59,159 nt of DNA from Phycisphaerae bacterium. GTDB lineage: Bacteria > Planctomycetota > Phycisphaerae > Phycisphaerales > UBA1924. The stretch is from assembly GCA_016793805.1 (NCBI GenBank), contig JAEUIZ010000053.1, positions 1 through 59,159 of the forward strand, written 5' to 3'. The translations under genes and the position numbers were made by a program. Of this stretch, positions 48,262 to 56,247 are shown piece after piece (position 1 is the first letter of the stretch; the number at the start of each line of letters is the position of its first letter). The notes under the pieces are model-generated. The model made no database searches, was not told where the DNA came from, and saw only the letters and a list, made by a program, of their open reading frames with translations.

Positions 48262-49161
48262 ATGGCCATCCGCGTCGCGTGCGTCTCGTACCTGAACACG
48301 GTGCCCCTGATCGAGGGGCTCTCGAAGGCGCAGGGGGTGACGCTGTCGCCGATGATTCCGTCTCGGATTGCGGACGCGGTCATCTCCGGGGAGGCAGACG
48401 TGGGGCTGGCGTCGGTGATCGACGCGGCGCGGCACGACCTGGCGATCCTGCCCGGAGGAGTGATCGCGTGCGACGGACCGACGCTGACGGTTCGGCTGTT
48501 CTCGTCGACGCCGTTCGATCGCATCGCCGCGGTTCACGCGGACGCGGACAGCCACACGTCGGTGGCGTTGTGCCGGATCGTGCTGGCGGAGCGGCATGGG
48601 GTGAGGCCGGAGGTCATCGCGTATGACGCGCGGGAGCGGGTGCCGGTGTCAGGGGGTCCGACGGCGGAGTGGCCTGACGCGCTGCTGCTGATCGGGGACA
48701 AGGTGGTGACGGAATCGCCGCCGGTGGAGCGGTATCCGCACCAGTTGGACCTTGGGCAGGCGTGGAAGGAGTTGACGGGACTGCCGTTCGTGTACGCGGC
48801 GTGGATGTGCCGGTCGGAACGGGCGGGGGATCCGGCGATCGAGCAGGTCGCGGCGCTGCTGGATCGGCAGCGGCGGCGGAACGTGGCGCGGCTGGATTGG
48901 ATCGTGGATCGACGCGCGGGCGAGCACCGCTGGCCGACGGGGTTGGCGCGGCGGTACCTTGGGCAGTTGCTGCGGTACGAGTTGGGGGAGCGCGAGGCGG
49001 AGGCGATCGCGGAGTTCTTGCGTCGCGCGGCGGCAATCGGTGCGTGCGACGGGGCGCGAGCGGCGGCGGCGGGCGAGGGCGCGCGTCAGGCGGCGCGCCG
49101 ATCGGCGGACTGCGGCGCGTCCGCCTCGCTGGGTTTGGTGGAATCGTCCGGGCCGCGCTGA
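48262..49161 (+). CDS. mqnA: Menaquinone biosynthetic enzyme MqnA/MqnD family, probably MqnA (chorismate dehydratase)
   Basis: A 299-residue enzyme of the futalosine menaquinone pathway. The N-terminal RVACVSYLNTVPLIEGL is the MqnA form. Further matches are PSRIADAVISGEADVGLASVID, ILPGGVIACDGPTLTVRLFS and LLIGDKVV, giving the periplasmic-binding-protein fold. MqnA dehydrates chorismate to 3-[(1-carboxyvinyl)oxy]benzoate. MqnD is a homologue, but SYLNTVPL favours MqnA. The last ~35 residues are an Ala/Arg-rich extension. A sigma-like gene starts 12 bp downstream. Confidence 0.85.
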   Translation: MAIRVACVSYLNTVPLIEGLSKAQGVTLSPMIPSRIADAVISGEADVGLASVIDAARHDLAILPGGVIACDGPTLTVRLFSSTPFDRIAAVHADADSHTSVALCRIVLAERHGVRPEVIAYDARERVPVSGGPTAEWPDALLLIGDKVVTESPPVERYPHQLDLGQAWKELTGLPFVYAAWMCRSERAGDPAIEQVAALLDRQRRRNVARLDWIVDRRAGEHRWPTGLARRYLGQLLRYELGEREAEAIAEFLRRAAAIGACDGARAAAAGEGARQAARRSADCGASASLGLVESSGPR

Positions 49162-49173
49162 GATCGCTTTGCC

Positions 49174-50793
49174 ATGCCCCCGCTGCCTCGCCTGCGCATT
49201 GCGGCGCTCGACGACCTCGCCCGGCAGTTGCGGTTCGCGTCGTCGTCGGCGCTGCGGCGGCAGGTGGAGCGGGCCGAGGCGCTGGCCGCGGACATCGACG
49301 ACGATCGGAACTACCCCGAGGACTGGCTGGTGCATCGGCTGACGGGGTATCGCCCGGAGACGGAGGCGCCGGCGGTGTTCGTGGGGCGTGCGCTGCGGGC
49401 GGAACTGTCGGCGCTGGTGGAGCGGCTGTCGGACGCGGCGCGGCTGCGGGCGTCGGACCACGGCCCGCCGGGCTGGCTCACGGCGGGCGAACTCGCGGAG
49501 CGATGGCGCGTGTCGCGGAAGAGCCTGGAGCGGTACCGGCGGCTGGGGCTGGTGGCGCGGCGGGTGCGCGAGGCGGACGGGCGCGCGCGGCTGGCGTTTG
49601 CGCGACGGGAAGTAGAGAGGTTCGAGCGTGCGCACGCGGAGCGACTGGGGCGTGCGGCACGTCTGTCGCGGCTGGGCGAGGACGCGGAGGCGCGGATCGT
49701 GGACCGGGCGCGCGCGTACGCGAGGTGCGGGCTGTCCTTGAACCAGGCGGCGACGCGGCTGGCGCGGCGGCACGGGCGCGCGCCGGAGACGATTCGCCGG
49801 CTGCTGCTGCGTCGGGCGGCCGGCGAGTTTGCGCGCCGCGGGCCGCCGACGGCGCGGGAGCGGGCGTTGGTGGAGCGGGCGTGGTTCCTGGGGATCGAGC
49901 CGGGCGAGGTTGCGGCGCGATTGGGGCGGTCGCGAGCGGCGGTGGCGCGGGTGGCGCTGCTGGCGCGGGCGCGTCGGCTGCGCGAGGCGCTGGGGGAGAG
50001 CGGGCCGTCGGCGGATGAGGCGGGCGCGGTGGAGCCGGCGCTTCCCGCGGGGGTGGCGATCGGCGCGCCCGCGGCGCGCACGATCGGGGCGCTCCTAGGC
50101 GAGGCGGAGGGGATGCCGCCGATGGCGGCGACGGTGGAGCGAGCGCTGGCGCGGCGGATGTCGTGGCTGGTCGCGCGGGCCGGTGCGATCGCCCGCGCGG
50201 ATGGACCGACGGCGACGGGGGTGGATCGGGCGGAGACGGACCTGCGCGAGGCGGCGCGGATCAAGGCGGTGCTGGTGCGGGCGCAGTTGCCGCTGCTGCG
50301 GCGGACGCTGCTGGCGACGCTGGGGAGGCCGATCGAGGAGCATCGGACGGCGGACGTGGTCGCGTGGGTGCGTGAGGGGATCGACGCGATCGCGCAGGCG
50401 GTCGAGGGGTTTGACGCGACGGGGGCGGGGCGATTGGCGGCGCCGGCGGGTCTGGCGCTGGCGCGGCGGTTGGCGCGGGCGGCGGAGGGAGCGGGGCGTT
50501 CGACGCGGGCGACGCCGCGGCTTGACGTGGAGGCGGGGATCGAGGATTGGACGCGGAAGGTAGCGCGGTGGCAAACGTGGCATGGGCGGACGTGGCTGGA
50601 GCCGAGCGAGCGGGTCCGACGGGGCGCATCGGCTCTCGGGGCGCGGGAGCGTGGGGTGCTGGAGGCACGCTATGGCTGGGGCCGGGCGCCGGCGACGATC
50701 GCAGCGATCGCGGGGATGCTGGGGACGACGGTGATCAAGGCGGCGCTGCTGGAGCGGCGGGCGCGGCGGGAAGCGTGGCGCGCCGGCGCGTAG
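49174..50793 (+). CDS. Divergent sigma-70-like protein with N-terminal HTH
   Basis: A 539-residue, very Arg/Ala-rich DNA-binding protein. A MerR/excisionase-like HTH lies at ~108-145 (WLTAGELAERWRVSRKSLER). Two further HTH-like units follow (LSLNQAATRLARRHGRAPET and GIEPGEVAARLGRSRAAVAR). About 360-435 resembles sigma region 2 (AQLPLLRRTLLATLGRP, then REGIDAIAQAVEGFDATGAGRLAAPAGLAL), and the end (ARERGVLEARYGW, IAAIAGMLGTTVIKAALL) recalls region 4. It could be an alternative sigma factor or a repressor derived from one. Region 2 identity is weak, so core binding is unproven. It probably shares mqnA's transcript (12-bp gap). Confidence 0.72.
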   Translation: MPPLPRLRIAALDDLARQLRFASSSALRRQVERAEALAADIDDDRNYPEDWLVHRLTGYRPETEAPAVFVGRALRAELSALVERLSDAARLRASDHGPPGWLTAGELAERWRVSRKSLERYRRLGLVARRVREADGRARLAFARREVERFERAHAERLGRAARLSRLGEDAEARIVDRARAYARCGLSLNQAATRLARRHGRAPETIRRLLLRRAAGEFARRGPPTARERALVERAWFLGIEPGEVAARLGRSRAAVARVALLARARRLREALGESGPSADEAGAVEPALPAGVAIGAPAARTIGALLGEAEGMPPMAATVERALARRMSWLVARAGAIARADGPTATGVDRAETDLREAARIKAVLVRAQLPLLRRTLLATLGRPIEEHRTADVVAWVREGIDAIAQAVEGFDATGAGRLAAPAGLALARRLARAAEGAGRSTRATPRLDVEAGIEDWTRKVARWQTWHGRTWLEPSERVRRGASALGARERGVLEARYGWGRAPATIAAIAGMLGTTVIKAALLERRARREAWRAGA

Positions 50794-50839
50794 CGTGCGC
50801 GCGGTGCGATGGGGTCACCGAGGAAGGGCCGAGCGCGGC

Positions 50840-50854
50840 GGGGGGGGGGGGGGG
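50840..50854 (+). repeat. Run of fifteen G between convergent genes
   Basis: The G15 tract lies 12 bp beyond the stop of the deoxyhypusine-synthase-like gene (C tract on the coding strand) and 47 bp after the sigma-like gene. It is a slippage-prone site and possible sequencing weak point. Confidence 0.7.
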
Positions 50855-50865
50855 CGAGCGGAGTC

Positions 50866-51993
50866 CTAGCGCGCGACGCGCTTCTTGGTCGAGGCGCCGT
50901 ACTGGGGCACGCCGTTGCCCTTCTCGAAGAGGTCGGCGAACTTGAAGCCCTTGCGGTTCTTCCAGGCGCGGCGATGGAAGGCGTCGGAGGCGAGGATGGG
51001 GAAGAGGGCGGAGAGTTCGCCAAAGACCATCTGTTCGTGGACGACATCGACCTTCCCCCAGGAGCAGGCCTCGCGGAGGGTGGAGCCGGAGAGGGCGCCG
51101 TCGCGGGAGTCGGCGACGGTCATCTGGATGGCGTACTTGTGCATGCCGATGTCGCCGCGGGCCTTGCCGCCCTTGCGTTCGTTGAGGAGTTCGGCGGCGA
51201 CGACGATGTCCTGGGCGAAGTTCTTGGGGACGCCCCCGCCGAGCATGAGGAGGCCGGTGTCCTTGCAGGCGAGTTTGATGTCGGTGAGTTCGCGGAAGTC
51301 CTTGCCGGAGTCGAAGGCGACCTGTCCGCGACCCTCTTCGATGGCCTCGGTCTGCTGGAGGACGATGCCGAAGCCGGCGGAGCAGTCGGAGAAGGCGGGG
51401 ACGAAGATGGGGACGCGCTTGGCGTGTGCGGTCTTGACGATGGAGCGATTCTTGGGGTGGTTCTTGGCGAGGTAGGCGCCCATGGCCTCGATGAACTCGC
51501 GGCTGGAATAGGCGCCGGGCTCGAACTCGTCGAAGATGCGGTGGGTGGTGGCGTCGCACTCGCGGAGGTCGTCCTCGTCGATGTAGGTGTCGTAGATGCG
51601 GTCGATCATGAGGTTGCGGAGGGTCATGTCGTCCACGGGCGGGGCCTCGGGGCTGCCGGGGGCGATGTAGTGCTGGAACCCGAGTCCCTCGAAGAAGTCC
51701 TGATCGACGATGTTGGCGCCGGTGGAGACGATGGCGTCGACCATGTTGTGCTCGAGGAGCGTGATGATCGCGTCCTTGAGGCCGGCGGAGATGAGGGAGC
51801 CGGCAAGGGTGAGGATGACGCCGCAGTCGGTGTCGGCGAGCATGCGGGAGTAGATGTCGGCGGCCTGGGCGAGGGTGCGGCTGGAATAGGCCATCTCGCG
51901 GTAGGCGTCGATGATGGGTCGCGCATCGAACGAGGTGATATCCACGTGCTCGACCGGGCGGGAGAGCAGGTCCTTCTTGGTCCACTTCGGCAT
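50866..51993 (-). CDS. Deoxyhypusine synthase family protein
   Basis: A 375-residue NAD-dependent polyamine enzyme homologue. Family wording runs throughout: LTLAGSLISAGLKDAI, DAIVSTGANIVDQDFFEGLGF, IVKTAHAKRVPIFVPAFSDCSAGFGI, LLMLGGGVPKNFAQD, and CSWGKVDVVHEQMVF with the active-site Lys (SWGK, ~310). Eukaryotic and archaeal enzymes transfer aminobutyl from spermidine to eIF5A; bacteria have no eIF5A, and bacterial homologues make homospermidine or related polyamines. Homospermidine synthesis is therefore the best guess. The ATG at 51993 has a weak ribosome site. Confidence 0.85.
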   Translation of the reverse strand: MPKWTKKDLLSRPVEHVDITSFDARPIIDAYREMAYSSRTLAQAADIYSRMLADTDCGVILTLAGSLISAGLKDAIITLLEHNMVDAIVSTGANIVDQDFFEGLGFQHYIAPGSPEAPPVDDMTLRNLMIDRIYDTYIDEDDLRECDATTHRIFDEFEPGAYSSREFIEAMGAYLAKNHPKNRSIVKTAHAKRVPIFVPAFSDCSAGFGIVLQQTEAIEEGRGQVAFDSGKDFRELTDIKLACKDTGLLMLGGGVPKNFAQDIVVAAELLNERKGGKARGDIGMHKYAIQMTVADSRDGALSGSTLREACSWGKVDVVHEQMVFGELSALFPILASDAFHRRAWKNRKGFKFADLFEKGNGVPQYGASTKKRVAR

Positions 51994-52108
51994 GGGTTGT
52001 CCCCGTGGGCCATCCCCCCTGGCCCGTGGTGCGAGTCGCCCCGGGGGTGTCGAGGCGAAAGGAGTGTATGCGGGCGCGGGGGACGAGTCGCGCCGCGAGC
52101 GGGGACGC

Positions 52109-54500
52109 CTACGGGCACCCCCGCGGCGAGGCGAGCGAGGAAGCAGACGAAGTCGGCGACGTTGAGCACGGGCGGGGTCGTGCTGTCGTCGCAGTTGGCG
52201 TAGGGGTCGCCGGCGGCGAACCTGTTCATGAAGCAGATGTAGTCGGTGGCGCCGAGGACGGGCGGATGCGAGGTGCCGTCGCAGTCGGCGTAGCAGAGCA
52301 CGTCGAGGGTGACGGCGGTGGTGAACACGTCGCCGGCGAGGTTCTGGACGAGGCACTGGTAGTCGCCCTCGTCCTCGGGACGGATGGAGGCGATGGTGAG
52401 GGACTTGTCGCGGCTGCCGATGATGGCGGAGCCGTGGCCCGTGGGCCCGTCGGCGAGGTTGACGCCGTTGCGGCGCCAGAGGAGGCGGACAGGGTCGGTG
52501 CCGGAGGCGACGACGGAGAAGGTGGCGGTGCGGCGCTCGGGGAGGGAGACGGGCTCGGGCTCGGCGAGGATGGCGGGGGGCTGGGCGGCGGGCCCGAGTT
52601 CGAAGACGACGCCGGTGGCGTGGACGGCGACGAGTCGCGAGCGGGCGGCGTCGTAGGCGACGCCGGCGAGGGGAGCGGGGGTTCGAGGGGTGGCCATGTT
52701 GGCGAACGGGGGGATTGTGGGCGCAGGCACCGGTCGACTCGCCCAGGTCGTCCCGGTCCAATCCCACACACGAATCGGCTGGCCCGGTTCGGCGCCGCCG
52801 ACAAGGACGACGTTGCCTCGGACAGAGTCGAAGGACAACTGCGGGCTCGGCAGTAGCGGCCCGACGGTTGACGACAGCGCCCAGTGGCTGCCATCCCAGT
52901 TCCAGGTGTCCGTGAGCGGTGCGGCTCCCGACGTGGATCGCCCTCCGTAGAGCACGCACACACGTCGCACCGGATCAAAGACAATGCCGGCGTGGACGCG
53001 TGCGCTGGGGCCAGGGGTGGGCACGGAATGCCAGGTGGAGCCGTCGTATTCGATCGTGTCGTTGAGACTCGACGAGCCGCCGGTTGTGCCTCCAAAGGCG
53101 ACAACGACGCATCGGTGGGCGTCGAACGCCATCGCGTGTGCGGCCCGGGCGGCGAGGGGGGAAGCAAGGCGGAAGTGCCAGCGGGTTCCGTCCCATTCCC
53201 AGGTGTCCTTGAGGGGCGAACTCGCGGTGAGGGAGGAGCGCCCGCCGGATGCAACGACGCGGCCGCGGCAGGAATCGAGAACGAGCCCCGCTTCGATACG
53301 CCCGGGCGGGCTCTTGACGGGCAGCGCTCGCCAGGCGAAGCCGTCCCAGGCCTGTGTGACGGACGCGCCGAAGTTCAGGCGAGGATTGGTCGCAAGGCTG
53401 AGCACCGCTCGTTGCCCGGGGTCGTAGATGACGGAGTTGAAGTGTTCTGCGCCGGCACCCACCAGGTCCCAGTTTGCATCGGAACGGGCGAGCGTGTGCC
53501 GCAGCAAGGAGTTGCTGGCGGCGTTCGCGCGGGCGCCTCCCACGGCGACGACGCGCCGCCTCGCGGAATCGAACGCCGCGGGGAGCATCGTGGGTCGAAG
53601 GATCGTGGCGTCCGGCACACTCTGCCAGGAGAGGCCGTTCCATTCCCAGGTCGAGGGGGAGAACATCGGCCCATCGCCCCCAAAGAGGACGCAGACGCCG
53701 CGTTCCGCGTCGAAGGCAAGCGAGTGGCCCTCGCGGGGCACGCCGCTCTGTGCGGTCGCGAGCCGCCAACTGATGCCGTCCCACTCCCAAGTGTCGCCGA
53801 GGACGGGTCGGCCACCGTGCAGCACGGTGACGCCGCGCTGGGAGTCGAACGCCATCGCGTGGAACCGTCGCGGACTTGGACCCGTCTTGGCGCGCAGTTC
53901 CCAGTTGTCGCCGTTCCACTCCCAAGTGTCGCCGAGGTTGGAGCCCGCTGGCGTGCGCCCGCCGAAAAGCACGCACACGCCTCGGCGGGAGTCGAATGTC
54001 ATGGCGTGAGCGAATCGCGGTCCGGGTCCGGGAGCCGCCAAGCGAGTCCAGGAGGCGCCGTTCCACTCCCAGGTCTGTCCACTGACCTCGGTCTCGGAAA
54101 GGCTTCCGCCGTAGACGACCATGCGTCGGCGTGCGCTGTCGAAGGCCGCGGCGTGATCGAGACGAGGCTCGGGCACGGCGCTCCCGTGATTCGGCAGGAG
54201 GCGCCACACGTCGCCCACGAGTGCCCAGACGTCATTGCCCTGCAGCGAGTCAGAGGGGCGCAGCAGCATCCCCCCAAAAAGCACGAGCCGTTGCCCGGAT
54301 GAGTCCCAAACCAGGGTGTGCTCGCAGCGCGGGGCGGGGGAGAGCCCGCCGACGTTCCAGACTTCTGGCTGTGCCGCGGCGCTGGGCGTGAGTGCCGCGA
54401 GGGGGAACGAGGCGGCGGCGAGCAGCGCGAGGGCCCGAGAGCGGAACAGAGCCCGGGTGCCGTGGGGTCTGGCGAAGCACGTCGGCTCGTGACTCGGCAT
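52109..54500 (-). CDS. Secreted kelch-repeat, Ig-like and GC-type dockerin protein, frameshifted at its end
   Basis: About 796 residues. Signal peptide (~20-44, ALALLAAASFPLAAL), then at least eight kelch-like units of ~55 residues (each PRxxHAMAFDSxRG-VLFGG-DTWEWNG), probably a beta-propeller (~45-620). One Ig-like domain follows (~650-745, SIRPEDEGDYQCLVQ), then two dockerin-like repeats (CYADCDGTSHPPVL, YANCDDSTTPPVLN). The frame should end AAGCP-stop at 52109-52111, but a C5 run at 52118-52122 reads one base too many, and as given the frame continues to 51624, into the next gene. With C4 the normal end returns. GAGGAG precedes ATG 54500. G/C skew breaks at ~52720. Confidence 0.8.
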
Positions 54501-54612
54501 GACGATCTCCTCGACTTGGGCGACTCGATGGCGTTGTACCGGCCGGGGCGGGCGGGTTTGCATTCACAAAGGGGACGGGGGGATGGGGGGGGTCGGTGGG
54601 GGCGCCGAGTTG

Positions 54613-56096
54613 CTACTCGCACCCCGCGACAAAGCGGTTGACGAAGCAGACGAAATCGTTGACGTTGAGCACGGGCGGGGCGGTGGAGCCGTCGCAGTTG
54701 GCGTAGGTGTGTCCGGCGGCGAAGAAGTTGTTGAAGCAGATGAAGTCCATGACGTTGAGGATGGGCGAGGTCGAACTTCGGTCGCAGTTGGCGTAGGTCT
54801 CGATGCAGTCGAGGATGACCGTGAGCGAGGCGAAGTGGCTGGCCAGGGGCGTGCAGGCGTCGCTGGCGAGGAGGTCGTACCTGCCGGCGTCGCCGGCGTT
54901 GCAGTTCGCAATGGTCAGGACCGGCGTGGCGGCGCCGGAGTAGCGTCCATCGTCGAAGATGGGCACGCCCTCCCTGCGCCAGCGGAGCGAGAGCGGGGGG
55001 GTGCCGGTCGGCGCCAGATCGACGGCGGCGCGAAAGGTGGCGGTCTCGGTCCAGTTCACGGACTGGTTCTGCGGGTGCTCCTCAAAGACCGGCGGGGGTC
55101 CGCTGGTGCCGTCCCAAGCCCAGGTGTCAGCGAGGAAGCCCGCGCCGTAGCCGCCGAAGAGGACGGTCGCTCCGATGCTGTCGTGGTAGGCCATGGCGTG
55201 CCAGGTTCGTCGGGGCGGGCCGCCGGTGCGTCGGCGTTCCCATGCCGTGCCGTCCCAGATCCAGGTGTCGTCCTGGGACGAGGAGCGCGAGCACCCGAAA
55301 AGGACGACGCGCCGCGCGATGGGGTCGTAGGCCATGTGGGGCTCGAGTTCCTGCGCCGGCGGGGAGATCGTGGGCGTTCGGAGGACCCAGGCTCCCGCGC
55401 CGCTCGCGGCGGAGGAGTCGAACTCCCAGGTGTCGTTGAGGGCCTGGTTTCCGCACCGCCAAAGAGGACGACGAGGCCGCGCTGGGCGTCGAAGGCCATG
55501 GCGTGGCCGTAGCGAGGAGGAGGCGAGGCGGCGGGGGTTCTCTGCGTCCATTGACCGATGGAGCCGTTCCATTCCCAGGTGTCGCCGCGCGCGGCGCCCG
55601 CGACGCCGCCGAACAGCACGACCCGCCCGCGCGCGGAGTCATAGGCCATGGTGGCGAGGGCCCGGGCGGAGGGACCGGCAGCGGCAAGTTGTGTCCACGA
55701 GGTGCCGTCCCAGCGCCAGAGATCGCCGAGGACCGGGCCGGGGACTGGGAGAGAGCCTCCGAAGACGAGGACACCCGTGCCGTCCCAGGCCATCGCGTGC
55801 CGCCAGCGGGCGACGGGCCCCGACGACGCGCGCGGCATCCAGGTCGTGCCGTCGAACTCCCAGGTGTCGCCGAGGAAGGGATCAAAGGCGTTGACGGAGT
55901 TGCTGCCCCCGAACAGCACGGTTCGCTGCCGGAAGGGGTCGTAGGCCATCGCGTGGCGGAATCGAGCGGGCGGAGCGAGCCCGGGCGGGATGGGCGTCCA
56001 TCCGTTGCCGCATTGTCCCGACGCCCCGCCGGCGGCGGCGAGGAGTGAGGCCGCCGCGAGATGGCCAGCGAACGCCGGAGACAATCGGGTTGTCAT
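54613..56096 (-). pseudogene. Secreted kelch/dockerin protein, second copy, split by a frameshift
   Basis: Start ATG 56096 (GGAGG upstream), signal peptide (LAAASLLAAAGGASGQ), then kelch-like units (HAMAYDPFRQRTVLFGGSN, DTWEFDGTTW, DTWEWNG). The frame breaks at about 55449-55452: upstream ends VVLFGGAETRPST, while the shifted frame continues GNQALNDTWEFDS with more kelch units, an Ig-like part and two dockerin repeats (YANCDRSSTSPILN, YANCDGSTAPPVLN) ending FVAGCE-stop at 54613. Adding one G near 55452 gives GGAGNQALNDTWEFD and a ~494-residue protein. It is a paralogue of the previous gene, on the same strand. A real mutation or a base error are both possible. Confidence 0.8.
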
Positions 56097-56247
56097 GCGG
56101 ACCTCCGTTGGTGGCAGCATACCAAGCCGCCCGGAGTTGATAGGGCGGAGTGGCCCCTACCTTGGCGCCCGCCTCCCCCACCCCCCAAGACCTTAGAAGC
56201 GAGCGGTGCGCTCCTGCAAGAAAGACCGCGGTCGGTGATGCGAGTTG

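Noticed and set aside
51624..52108. Dockerin protein extension into the deoxyhypusine synthase gene as a real domain
   Set aside because: The extension is Pro/Ser/Arg-rich read-through of another frame; the one-base shift explains it better.
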